Source: Acidocella sp. (GTDB lineage Bacteria > Pseudomonadota > Alphaproteobacteria > Acetobacterales > Acetobacteraceae). Taken from it: a DNA stretch of 64,000 nucleotides. The notes under the pieces are model-generated. The model saw only the letters and a list, made by a program, of their open reading frames with translations, was not told where the DNA came from and did not search any database. The stretch spans positions 1-64,000 of the forward strand of contig NZ_DAIEIF010000050.1 in NCBI RefSeq assembly GCF_027352905.1. Reading direction: 5' to 3'. The translations under genes were made by a program, and so were the position numbers. Each line of letters opens with the position of its first letter. Position 1 is the first letter of the stretch. Positions 52,984 through 60,543 of this stretch are shown here, one piece after another.

Positions 52984-53385
52984 ATGAGCGGCATGGACGA
53001 TATCACCCTCACCTATCGCGCCGCCATGTTCGACGGCGAGCCCGGCCTGCATTGGCTGCGCCCTGGCTGGCGGGCGCTGCGCCAATATGGGCAGCGCGCC
53101 CGCTTGGCGATCGAGGCGAATGATCCCGCCACCAAGGCGCTGATGATCTCCCGCGCCGATGAGCTGCTCACTCTGCTTTCTGGCATCATCGCCGATGATA
53201 AAGGCGCCGCCCTGGGTTCGGCCCTGGGTACGGTCTATGCCGCTCTGCGCTTTACCCTACTGCGCGCCAACGCGGAAAACAGCGTGGAGGCCCTGCGGGA
53301 TTACGACGCCGCGCTGACGCTGCTCTGCCGGGAAACCGGCGCCTCCCCTGAACATGAAATTTCTGCCAAAATGGTGGCCGCATGA
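52984..53385 (+). CDS. fliS: Flagellar export chaperone FliS
   Basis: Binds the C-terminus of flagellin in the cytoplasm to prevent early polymerisation. 133 residues, usual length. 'YRAAMFDGEPGLHWLRPGWRALRQYGQRARLAIEANDPATKALMISRADELLTLLSGII' fits the FliS helical bundle (helix 2 with 'I..A...I...L...L') but is divergent at the start, where Y-x-x-x-Q-V-x-T-A-S is not obvious. Position after fliD supports the call. ATGA overlap with flgM. Confidence 0.8.
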   Translation: MSGMDDITLTYRAAMFDGEPGLHWLRPGWRALRQYGQRARLAIEANDPATKALMISRADELLTLLSGIIADDKGAALGSALGTVYAALRFTLLRANAENSVEALRDYDAALTLLCRETGASPEHEISAKMVAA

Positions 53386-53690
53386 GTAATACGATACAAA
53401 AATTCACCTCCGGTGCGGCGGCGGAAGGTCCCGGCGCCGCGGCCAAACCGCAGGCGGCGCAGGATATGAGCAAGACCACCCCGGCGGTGCCACCCCAAAC
53501 CGATAGCGTTACGCTCAGCAACGCCGCCCAGGCCAGCACCGCCCTGCTCGCGGCGGCGCGCGACGCATCCGGCATAGACCAGCCGAATGTGGCGGCCATC
53601 AAATCCGCTTTGGCCAATGGCAGCTATAACGTGTCGCCCGAGACACTGGCTCAGGCGATCTCCACGGTTCTGCGCGAGACCCAGGCGTGA
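53382..53690 (+). CDS. flgM: Anti-sigma-28 factor FlgM
   Basis: 102 residues. The N-terminus is disordered and Ala/Pro/Thr-rich. 'TDSVTLSNAAQ' recalls the FlgM 'D.V.LS..A' motif, and the C-terminal 'IDQPNVAAIKSALANGSYNVSPETLAQAISTVL' is the conserved sigma-binding helix. FlgM holds FliA inactive until hook completion and is then exported. Placing it inside the late filament operon would create a negative feedback on late genes, if a sigma-28 drives them. GTGA overlap with the next gene. Confidence 0.8.
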   Translation: MSNTIQKFTSGAAAEGPGAAAKPQAAQDMSKTTPAVPPQTDSVTLSNAAQASTALLAAARDASGIDQPNVAAIKSALANGSYNVSPETLAQAISTVLRETQA

Positions 53691-54157
53691 CCGTTTCAGG
53701 CAGCTTCCGGCCGGTGCCGCTCCCAAAAATTGAGGACTCACCGCCGGTCGGCGAGTTGCTGCGCCATGGACTCGAGCTCGTCGAGGATCTGACGTGCAAG
53801 CTGCAATCCTTGGATTCGCTGCTACTAACCGGCAAGCCCAACGAAATATCAGAGGCGTCGGCCCATGTGGAGGCCGCCCTCAATGCCGCCGCCCCATCCT
53901 TCGCCCAGATCGCGGAGGCGCTGGGCCTGCTTGGCGTCTCCAACCTCGCCGCGGCGGCGGCGCAGCTCCGCCATATCGAGCAGACGGACGCCGCCGCCCT
54001 GGCCGAGGCCCTGCGCGGCGCCCTCTCTCGCTTCGCCAAGCGCTCCGTCACCGCCAATCGGCGCGCCCAGCAACTCAACCGGGGTCTCAGCGCCGCTTTG
54101 CGCGGTCTTCAGGCTTTAGGGGTGCAAGAAGCCGGCCGGCTCATCGCGGAAGCCTGA
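53687..54157 (+). CDS. flgN: FlgN-like flagellar chaperone
   Basis: 156 residues from a GTG overlapping the flgM stop. Almost entirely helical, with 'LLRHGLELVEDLTCKLQSLDSLLLTGKP' at the start and 'SVTANRRAQQLNRGLSAALRGLQAL' near the end, in the style of FlgN, the export chaperone for hook-filament junction proteins FlgK and FlgL. Sequence similarity of this family is always low; the flgM-flgN order and the size are the main support. It could also be another type III chaperone. Confidence 0.6.
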   Translation: MTVSGSFRPVPLPKIEDSPPVGELLRHGLELVEDLTCKLQSLDSLLLTGKPNEISEASAHVEAALNAAAPSFAQIAEALGLLGVSNLAAAAAQLRHIEQTDAAALAEALRGALSRFAKRSVTANRRAQQLNRGLSAALRGLQALGVQEAGRLIAEA

Positions 54158-54165
54158 ATAAGGCA

Positions 54166-54195
54166 AAGCGCCAACGGCAAGGCCAATGGGCGCTT
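54166..54195. terminator. Hairpin between convergent flgN and rpmE
   Basis: AAGCGCC (54166-54172) pairs with GGCGCTT (54189-54195) around a 16-base loop that can itself pair partly. T-rich flanks are weak on both sides. It may end both transcripts. Confidence 0.45.
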
Positions 54196-54218
54196 CAGGG
54201 GGAGAACCCAGGGGCGAA

Positions 54219-54446
54219 TCAGCCCTTGCGCAGACCAATCCCGGCGAATTTCTTGTTGAATTTGGCGACCTGGCCGCCCGTATCGACGATGCGCTGCTGG
54301 CCGGTCCAGGCGGGGTGGGATTTCGGATCGATGTCCAGCCGCAACGTGTCACCCGGCTTGCCCATGCAGGAGCGGGTTTTGAATTCCGTGCCATCCGTCA
54401 TGATGACGGTGATCTCGTGGTAATCCGGATGAATATTGGCCTTCAC
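54219..54446 (-). CDS. rpmE: 50S ribosomal protein L31
   Basis: 75 residues from a GTG at 54446 ('[26 protein letters not shown]') with 'GGAGA' 8 bases upstream. The track's 160-residue frame is a run-on into non-coding DNA. '[30 protein letters not shown]' is the conserved L31 C-terminal half. Only one Cys is present, so this is the zinc-free alphaproteobacterial form. The GTG start on a ribosomal protein is worth noting for automated annotation. Confidence 0.93.
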   Translation of the reverse strand: MKANIHPDYHEITVIMTDGTEFKTRSCMGKPGDTLRLDIDPKSHPAWTGQQRIVDTGGQVAKFNKKFAGIGLRKG

Positions 54447-54595
54447 CGCGCGTCTCCATGCAAAACAGCCGCCGATCCCGACCGGCGGCGCGAAAGATGG
54501 CTGACTTAAGCCGGAGCGGGGATAAAAGCAAGGCTCGGCTTGGATAAACCCCCATATGGCTGGCTTAAAGCTGAATTCCCGTTTAAGTTGTGGGC

Positions 54596-55645
54596 ATGCA
54601 ACGCATGCGGAGCTTGGATGGGGTGAGGGGGCTGCTGGCTGTCTACGTCCTGCTCGGCCACGCCATGCCTTTGACCATGGCGCCGCCCTGGCTCGGCGCA
54701 CTCTGCGCCCACGGGCAGGCGGCGGTGGATCTCTTCTTTTGTCTCAGCGGCTTCGTCATCGCCGGCTCGCTGGAGCGCCATAACGGCCGCTTTTTCCCTT
54801 TCATGGCGGCGCGGGCGCGGCGGCTGCTGCCGGTTTATATCCTCGCCCTCGGTTTCGCCCTGCTGGCCGCCTGCCAGGGCGACCCTCTGCCCCGCCTGCC
54901 CTGGCGGCAGGAATCGGCGTGGGAAATCTTTGCCCCCACCTTGCCCGCCCCCCTTTGGCCGCATCTGCTGGCGCATCTCACTTTGCTGCACGGCGCATTA
55001 CCACAAAGCTGGCTCCCTTATGGCTGGATGACGATCCTCGGCCCTGCCTGGTCCCTTTCCACCGAATGGCAATTCTACCTGGTCATCGCGCTTATCTCGC
55101 CGCGCCGGTTGGAGAGCTTCTCTTTGGCCCTGCTGGGCGCGGCCTTTCTGTATCAGGCCCTTCCCCATGGCGGGTTTTCACGCGCCTTCTTGCCGGACGC
55201 GGCGGGCTGGTTCGCGCTCGGCATCGCCAGCCGCGCCTGGGTGCTGGCGGGCCGTCCCGGCCCGTTTCTGCTGGCACTGGCGGCACTATGCGTTCTCGCT
55301 TCACTCACCGCCCCAGCCAAGAGCCTTACGGCATTGGCCTGGGCCGGGTTGATGCTCGGCCAGCGCCAGGGCTGGACCAAGACCCTGGCCGCACGCCCCT
55401 TGCTGTATCTCGGGGCGATCTCTTATCCGCTTTATCTAATGAACGAGCCGGTCGAGCGTTTGGCCGCGCTCTGGCTCGCGCCGCGCATGGCGGGGAATGC
55501 GCTAGGGTTCAGCCTCATTTTCCTGCCTTTGACGCTTTTGGTCTCTCTGGCATTGGCGGCCCTGCTGCATCACGCCATCGAGCGCCCTTTGCTGCGGCGC
55601 AAGACGGCCCCCCGCCTCCCCGCCCCGGCCCTGAGCGGTCTTTGA
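54596..55645 (+). CDS. Membrane acyltransferase (OafA/acyltransferase-3 family)
   Basis: 349 residues, about ten helices. '[21 protein letters not shown]' is the acyltransferase-3 opening, with the catalytic His in 'GHAM'. '[25 protein letters not shown]' and '[15 protein letters not shown]' follow as in OafA/ExoZ-like enzymes. It transfers acetyl or other acyl groups to sugars of surface glycans in the inner membrane. ATG 54596 is chosen over the GTG at 54590. Lone gene between rpmE (divergent) and the SDR gene (51 bases). Confidence 0.88.
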   Translation: MQRMRSLDGVRGLLAVYVLLGHAMPLTMAPPWLGALCAHGQAAVDLFFCLSGFVIAGSLERHNGRFFPFMAARARRLLPVYILALGFALLAACQGDPLPRLPWRQESAWEIFAPTLPAPLWPHLLAHLTLLHGALPQSWLPYGWMTILGPAWSLSTEWQFYLVIALISPRRLESFSLALLGAAFLYQALPHGGFSRAFLPDAAGWFALGIASRAWVLAGRPGPFLLALAALCVLASLTAPAKSLTALAWAGLMLGQRQGWTKTLAARPLLYLGAISYPLYLMNEPVERLAALWLAPRMAGNALGFSLIFLPLTLLVSLALAALLHHAIERPLLRRKTAPRLPAPALSGL

Positions 55646-55696
55646 CGGGGCCGTCGCTCCGCGCGAGAGTATAGAGCCATTCCTGAAAGGCCTCTC

Positions 55697-56479
55697 ATGC
55701 GTCTCGCGGGCAAGCGGATCTTCCTCACCGGAGCAGGCGGCGGCATTGGCCGCGCTGCCGCCCTCAAATGCGCCGCCGAGGGCGCGCGGCTCATCTGCGC
55801 CGATATCAACCCGGCGGCGGCGGCGGCGGTCGTAGCCGCTGTCGAGAGCCAGGGGGGCGAGGCCGTCGCGGTCATCGGCGATCTCGCCGATGAAACCGCC
55901 GCCGCCGCCATGTTCGCTGAGGGAGCCGCCGCCCTCGGGGGGCTGGATGTTCTGTTCAACAATGCGGGGCTATGCCTAGGGAATGATGCGGGGCCGGTGG
56001 AAACGTCTCTCGCTGTTTGGCATCAGACTCTGGCGGCGAACCTCACCTCCGTGTTTCTTGGCTGTAAATACGGCCTCCCCCACCTGCTGCAATCCGGGCG
56101 CGGCGTCATCATCAACACCGCCTCGATCGTCGCATTGGTCGGCTCCGCCTTTCCCCAGATCGCCTATACCGCCGCCAAGGGAGGCGTGCTGGCGATGACG
56201 CGGGAAATCGCGATCATGTATGCCAGGCGTGGCCTGCGCGCCGTCGCCATCTGCCCCGGCCCCACCGCCACGCCCCTGGTCAAGGCTTTCCTGGCCGATG
56301 AGGCGGCCTGGAAGTTGCGCCGTCGTTATATTCCCGCGGGCCGGCTTGCAGAGCCGGAAGAAATCGCCAATCTTGTCGCCTTTCTTGCCTCGGATGAAGC
56401 GAGCTTCATCACCGGCTCGGCCTATACGATCGATGGCGGCATCACCGCCGCCTATGTCATCGACGATGAGGCCGGGTAG
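55697..56479 (+). CDS. Short-chain dehydrogenase/reductase (SDR)
   Basis: Classical SDR of 260 residues. Cofactor loop 'TGAGGGIGRAAALKCA' (TGxxxGxG), 'NNAG' seen in 'LFNNAGLCLG', catalytic Ser in 'INTASIVALVG', and YxxxK in 'AYTAAKGGVLAM'. 'CPGPTATPLV' and C-terminal 'GSAYTIDGGITAAYV' are typical. An Asp at the end of strand 2 ('LICADIN') suggests NAD rather than NADP. Substrate unknown. dinB starts 2 bases after the stop, an unusual pairing. Confidence 0.92.
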   Translation: MRLAGKRIFLTGAGGGIGRAAALKCAAEGARLICADINPAAAAAVVAAVESQGGEAVAVIGDLADETAAAAMFAEGAAALGGLDVLFNNAGLCLGNDAGPVETSLAVWHQTLAANLTSVFLGCKYGLPHLLQSGRGVIINTASIVALVGSAFPQIAYTAAKGGVLAMTREIAIMYARRGLRAVAICPGPTATPLVKAFLADEAAWKLRRRYIPAGRLAEPEEIANLVAFLASDEASFITGSAYTIDGGITAAYVIDDEAG

Positions 56480-56481
56480 CC

Positions 56482-57735
56482 ATGCCGGGCCTCTGCCGCG
56501 ATTGTGACGCCCGCGCGGATACCGCGCCCTGCCCGCGTTGCGGCGGCGTGCGGGTGGTGCGCCATGCGGAGCTGTTTCACTTGGCCACCGCCCATATCGA
56601 TTGCGACGCCTTCTACGCCGCCGTGGAAAAGCGCGACCATCCGGAGTGGCGCGACAAGCCCCTCATCGTTGGCGGCGGCGCTCGCGGCGTGGTGGCGACC
56701 TGCTGCTATATCGCCCGGCTTTCCGGGGTGCGCTCGGCCATGCCTATGTTCAAGGCGCGGGCCCTCTGCCCGGAAGCGATTATCGTGCCGCCGGATATCG
56801 CCCGCTACGCCGCGGTTTCCCGCCAGCTTCGCGCGATGCTGGAACGCCTCACCCCTCAGGTGCAGCCGCTTTCCATCGACGAGGCGGTGCTCGACCTCTC
56901 CGGCACCGAGGCGCTGCACGGCGCCCCGCCCGCCATCGTTCTCTCCGCCCTGGCCCGGCGTGCCGAAAAGGAGCTGGGCCTCACCATCTCCATCGGCCTC
57001 GCCCGCAACCGCATGCTGGCCAAGCTGGCAGCGGAGCGGGGCAAGCCGCGCGGCTTTACCGTTCTGGGGCAGGAAGCGGCAGCCCTGCTGGCGCAGGAAT
57101 CCGTGGGGGTGCTGCCCGGCATCGGCCCGGCCCAGGCGCGGCGGCTCGCATCCCTGGGCGTTACCACCGTAGAGCAGTTGGCGGCGCTCGACGCCGGCAT
57201 GGCGGCCCGGCTGGGCCAGGAGGGCGCGGCGCTGGTGGCCCGCGCCCGCTTGCAGGATCACCGCCCCGTACAGCCTGAGCGGGAGAGTAAATCCATCAGC
57301 GCCGAGACCACCTTCTCCACTGACATCGCGGACCGGGCCGGGTTGGAGGCAGAGCTTTGGCCGTTATGCGAAAAGCTGGGCCGGCGCCTGCACCGTGAGC
57401 ACCAGGCCGCCGCCGGCCTGGTGCTGAAGCTAAAAACCGCCGGATTCGAGCAACGCACCCGCAGCCTGCGGCTGAGCGCGCCCACCCAACTGCCGGAGAC
57501 GATTTTTGAATCCGTCTTGCCTTTACTCGCACGGGAGGCGGAGGGCACGCGCTTCCGCCTCATCGGCATTGGCGCGGCCCCCCTGGCCGCCGCCGCGCTG
57601 GCGGATCTCGGCGACCTTGCCGATACCGCCTCCCCGCGCCGCCGCGCCCGCCAGGAGGCGATCGACCGGCTGCGCGCCCGTTTTGGCGATCACTCCGTCC
57701 AACGCGGCCGCGCCCTGCGAAGCCTAGGAGGCTAG
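56482..57735 (+). CDS. dinB: DNA polymerase IV with N-terminal Cys-rich ribbon
   Basis: Y-family error-prone translesion polymerase. 417 residues. The first ~30 residues have two CxxC pairs ('CRDCDARADTAPCPRCGG'), a likely zinc ribbon seen in alphaproteobacterial DinB but absent from E. coli. Catalytic motif 'HIDCDAFYAAVEKRDHPEW' supplies the first Asp, and 'PLSIDEAVLDLSG' the Asp-Glu pair. Helix-hairpin-helix 'GVLPGIGPAQARRLASLG'. Little-finger domain to the end ('FRLIGIGAAPL'). It lacks an obvious C-terminal beta-clamp peptide of the QLxLF type. Confidence 0.95.
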   Translation: MPGLCRDCDARADTAPCPRCGGVRVVRHAELFHLATAHIDCDAFYAAVEKRDHPEWRDKPLIVGGGARGVVATCCYIARLSGVRSAMPMFKARALCPEAIIVPPDIARYAAVSRQLRAMLERLTPQVQPLSIDEAVLDLSGTEALHGAPPAIVLSALARRAEKELGLTISIGLARNRMLAKLAAERGKPRGFTVLGQEAAALLAQESVGVLPGIGPAQARRLASLGVTTVEQLAALDAGMAARLGQEGAALVARARLQDHRPVQPERESKSISAETTFSTDIADRAGLEAELWPLCEKLGRRLHREHQAAAGLVLKLKTAGFEQRTRSLRLSAPTQLPETIFESVLPLLAREAEGTRFRLIGIGAAPLAAAALADLGDLADTASPRRRARQEAIDRLRARFGDHSVQRGRALRSLGG

Positions 57736-57744
57736 CCCCATCTG

Positions 57745-57809
57745 CTCCGAAATTATTGACTTCAAAGCAGACGACTGAATGCTCGTTAAAACAAGGTCGG
57801 AGTTTTTTT
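57745..57809 (+). terminator. Long-loop stem with T7 after dinB
   Basis: CTCCGA (57745-57750) and TCGGAG (57797-57802) are inverted repeats directly followed by T7. The 46-base loop is AT-rich. It may end the SDR-dinB transcript, or it may be the 3' end of an unrecognised small RNA. Confidence 0.4.
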
Positions 57810-57905
57810 ATGTGACGCTTCGTTCGCTCTGGCTGCCCGTGAAGCCGCCCAGCCAGATCGAGACATTGCTCTAGGATCAGGAAAGCCCTAGTTTCCCGGG
57901 AATGG

Positions 57906-58418
57906 ATGGCCATGCCTGCCGCTGATATCGATCCCGCCCTGTTCCGCGAGGCCATGGCCCGGCTGGGCGCGGCCGTGACCATTCTCACCACGCGCGGACC
58001 GGAGGGAGATGTCGGCATGACCGCCTCCGCCGTCTGCTCGGTCACCGACACTCCCCCCACCGTGCTGGTCTGCATCAACCGTGCCGGCAGCCAGTACGAG
58101 ACCTTCAAATCAACCGGATTCATCTGCATCAATGTGCTGGCCCATGAGCATGAGGAACTGTCCCCCATTTTCGCGGGGGTTGGCGATCTGCCGATGGAAC
58201 AACGCTTCGCCAGAGGGGAATGGATCCGCCTCGTCACCGGCGCGCCAGCCTTGCGAACCGCCGCGGCCAGTCTCGATTGCAAGGTGACCCAGAGCGTGGA
58301 TGTGGGGACCCATACCGTGTTTTTCTGCGAGGTTCAGGCGATTCATCTCGGCCCGGCGGGCTCCGGCCTCGTCTATCACGGCCGGGCCTATCATCAGATC
58401 CTGCACCGCTTCGGCTAG
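57906..58418 (+). CDS. Flavin reductase domain protein
   Basis: 170 residues, NAD(P)H:FMN/FAD reductase family (HpaC/RutF-like), supplying reduced flavin to a partner oxygenase. '[19 protein letters not shown]' opens the domain. '[23 protein letters not shown]' is the conserved flavin-binding segment, '[15 protein letters not shown]' follows, and the end '[12 protein letters not shown]' is typical. ATG 57906 or 57912 could start it. No oxygenase is adjacent; the LLM enzyme at 22.8 kb is one candidate partner, by inference only. Convergent with gshB, overlapping by four bases. Confidence 0.88.
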   Translation: MAMPAADIDPALFREAMARLGAAVTILTTRGPEGDVGMTASAVCSVTDTPPTVLVCINRAGSQYETFKSTGFICINVLAHEHEELSPIFAGVGDLPMEQRFARGEWIRLVTGAPALRTAAASLDCKVTQSVDVGTHTVFFCEVQAIHLGPAGSGLVYHGRAYHQILHRFG

Positions 58419-59365
58419 GCGGCCCCGCGAATCGCCTCGATTTTTTCCCAGATCGCGGCGGCCAGGTTGAGGTTTTCAAACCGTGCCACCTGCTGCAATC
58501 CGGTCGGGGAGGTCACGTTGATCTCAGTGAGATACTCACCGATCACGTCAATGCCGGTAAAGAGCAGGCCCTGCCGCTTGAGGGTCGGGCCGATGGCGGC
58601 ACAAATCTCCAGGTCGCGCGCCGTGAGCTTCACCGGCTCGGCCCGCCCGCCCACATGCATATTGGAACGGGAATCCCCTTCGGCCGGCACACGGTTGATG
58701 GCCCCCAGCGGCTCGCCATCGATGAGGATGATCCGTTTATCCCCCTTGCGCACGGCGGGCTCGTAACGCTGGACCATCAGCGGCTCGCGCGAGGCGGTAA
58801 AAAACATATCGAGCAGGGAGCCGAGATTTTCGTCATCCGGCTTGATGCGGAACACGCCAATGCCGCCATTGCCAAAAAGCGGCTTCACGACGATGTCTTT
58901 GTGCCGCGCCCGGAACTCGCGGATGGCGTCGCGGTCCCAGGCGATGAGCGTCGGTGGCATCAGCTCCGGGAAATGCGTGACCAGGAGCTTCTCCGGCGCG
59001 TTGCGCACGGCGGCGGGGTTGTTGACCACCAATGTCTTGGGATGAATATGCTCTAGAAGATGGGTGGCGGTGATATAGGCCATGTCGAAAGGCGGGTCCT
59101 GGCGCATGAGCACCACATCCATGCCGCCGAGAGCGATCACCTCCTCCGGCCCAAATTGATAATGGGCACCCGCCACGTTGCGGACCGTCACCGGCTTGAC
59201 GCGCGCCCGCAATACAGCGCCATCCAGCCACATATGGGGAACCTCATAATACCAGAGCCGGTGGCCGCGTGACTGTCCCTCCAGCATCAGCGCGAAAGTC
59301 GAATCGCCGGTGATATCGATGCGATGCAGCGGGTCCATCTGCACCGCGGTATTCAAAGACGCCAT
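58415..59365 (-). CDS. gshB: Glutathione synthase
   Basis: Joins gamma-glutamylcysteine and glycine with ATP. 316 residues, usual length. '[26 protein letters not shown]' is the GshB N-terminus. '[19 protein letters not shown]' follows. The ATP-grasp motifs are '[18 protein letters not shown]', '[29 protein letters not shown]' and '[20 protein letters not shown]'. Its upstream 298-base intergenic region holds two TGCAATGC octamers. Confidence 0.96.
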   Translation of the reverse strand: MASLNTAVQMDPLHRIDITGDSTFALMLEGQSRGHRLWYYEVPHMWLDGAVLRARVKPVTVRNVAGAHYQFGPEEVIALGGMDVVLMRQDPPFDMAYITATHLLEHIHPKTLVVNNPAAVRNAPEKLLVTHFPELMPPTLIAWDRDAIREFRARHKDIVVKPLFGNGGIGVFRIKPDDENLGSLLDMFFTASREPLMVQRYEPAVRKGDKRIILIDGEPLGAINRVPAEGDSRSNMHVGGRAEPVKLTARDLEICAAIGPTLKRQGLLFTGIDVIGEYLTEINVTSPTGLQQVARFENLNLAAAIWEKIEAIRGAA

Positions 59366-59663
59366 GTCATCCTCTGCCTAGGGCTTGCGGCACGCTATCA
59401 GGAGACGGGGTGTTGCTCCAGGGCCGCGGCAATAGCGCGCGTTTGCAATGCCTTTTCGAGGCACAAGATAGGCCAGCGTCATGTCGCAAACCCCAGGATG
59501 GGGCGATGACAATAAATGAAGAGTTATCAACAATTTTTTTTGCTGCAATGCGGCGTATAATTTGCCACATAAGCTTCAGAAGGCTGCCCCATTCGAGCCT
59601 TTATTATCGATTATCGATCAACCAATGGACATATCGTCCTGCAAGACCGAAAGGTGATGAGTG
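59366..59663. other. Intergenic region with two TGCAATGC sites, gshB to small ORF
   Basis: A 298-base divergent spacer. It holds TGCAATGC at 59444-59451 and at 59544-59551; the second lies inside TTTTTGCTGCAATGC, which is identical to 15 bases at the sRNA promoter (13041-13055). A perfect TATAAT (59556-59561) follows directly on the plus strand without a good -35 box, suggesting an activated or repressed promoter for the small ORF. The second half is AT-rich. Confidence 0.5.
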
Positions 59664-59822
59664 ATGTCCGCGAATATGCTAAAAACCGAGGCTGAACTCC
59701 GCAATGCCGTCATCGACCGGTTGATCGCGGCCTCTTTGAGCGATGGCAAGCCGGCTCGCGAAGCGACGTTGGAACGTTGGCGGGCTTTGAGCCACATTAA
59801 AGCAGAAAAAACCAGCAAATAA
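59664..59822 (+). CDS. Small hypothetical protein
   Basis: A possible 52-residue protein, too short for the track: 'MSANMLKTEAELRNAVIDRL' then 'LERWRALSHIKAEKTSK'. It is hydrophilic, charged and probably helical, with no Cys and no signal peptide. 'AAAGGTGATGAG' upstream gives a plausible ribosome binding site, and a TATAAT box lies about 100 bases before it. I do not recognise the family. It could be a small regulatory or storage-granule-associated protein, but nothing in the sequence proves that. Confidence 0.4.
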   Translation: MSANMLKTEAELRNAVIDRLIAASLSDGKPAREATLERWRALSHIKAEKTSK

Positions 59823-59986
59823 CCAGCTGAGGGCACTTCAGCGTGTCCTCGTCTAGTTTATGCTCATTCATACATTCACCGGGCTGACCCTTGGGGTTTG
59901 GCCCGGTTAATATATAGATCGGCCCTCGCTTGGTCACCTCGTCGGCGGCGCCTATATCAGGCGGCAGAGCGATGAGGAGAGCCGCG

Positions 59987-60424
59987 ATGACAACCATAGA
60001 GACGCAATTTCCGTTTACGTTGAGCGACGAGGAATGGCGGCGGCGGCTGACCCCCGCGCAATATGCCGTTTTACGCGGTCACGCCACAGAACGTCCAGGA
60101 AGCTGCGCGTTGAATTACGAGAAACGCCCTGGCAGCTTCGCTTGCGCGGGCTGCGGCCAAACCCTTTTTATCTCCAATAGCAAATTCGAAAGCGGCACAG
60201 GTTGGCCGAGCTTCAATGATCCGGTCGAGGGCGCGATCGGGACCAGCATCGACCGCAGCCATGGCATGATCCGCGTGGAAGCGCATTGCAGCAATTGCGG
60301 TGGCCATCTCGGCCATATTTTTGAGGATGGTCCGCCCCCTACGGGGCTGCGTTATTGCATGAATGGCGAAGCGCTGGTGTTTCGTCCGGCGGAACAAGCA
60401 GATGCCGCTTCTAGCCTAATCTAG
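59987..60424 (+). CDS. msrB: Peptide-methionine (R)-S-oxide reductase MsrB
   Basis: Repairs methionine-R-sulfoxide in proteins. 145 residues from ATG 59987, where 'GAGGAG' is 7 bases upstream; the track start at 59930 is too early. Zinc-binding CxxC pairs 'CAGCGQTLF' and 'HCSNCGGHLGHIF', 'SKFESGTGWPSF', and the catalytic Cys in 'GLRYCMNGEALVF'. No N-terminal signal peptide, so cytoplasmic. Followed by a strong terminator shared with the next convergent gene. Confidence 0.95.
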   Translation: MTTIETQFPFTLSDEEWRRRLTPAQYAVLRGHATERPGSCALNYEKRPGSFACAGCGQTLFISNSKFESGTGWPSFNDPVEGAIGTSIDRSHGMIRVEAHCSNCGGHLGHIFEDGPPPTGLRYCMNGEALVFRPAEQADAASSLI

Positions 60425-60483
60425 AACTTAACTGACGATAAATCTCTGCCTTAAAGATTTTTTGGCTGAGCCTGCCCTGAAAC

Positions 60484-60518
60484 AAAAAAAGCCTGCCCCG
60501 GATGGGGCAGGCTTTTTT
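60484..60518. terminator. Bidirectional Rho-independent terminator
   Basis: A7-GCCTGCCCC-GGAT-GGGGCAGGC-T6: a perfect 9-bp stem with T-runs on both strands. It ends msrB (plus) and the RTX-like gene (minus). Confidence 0.95.
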
Positions 60519-60543
60519 GCAGGCTTTTTGTATGCCTTAAAAT

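Noticed and set aside
59797-59997. 66-codon minus-strand ORF with a signal-peptide-like start 'MVVIAALLIALPPDIGA'
   Set aside because: No ribosome binding site, overlaps the small ORF end and the msrB leader, and no recognised family. Kept only as a remote possibility.
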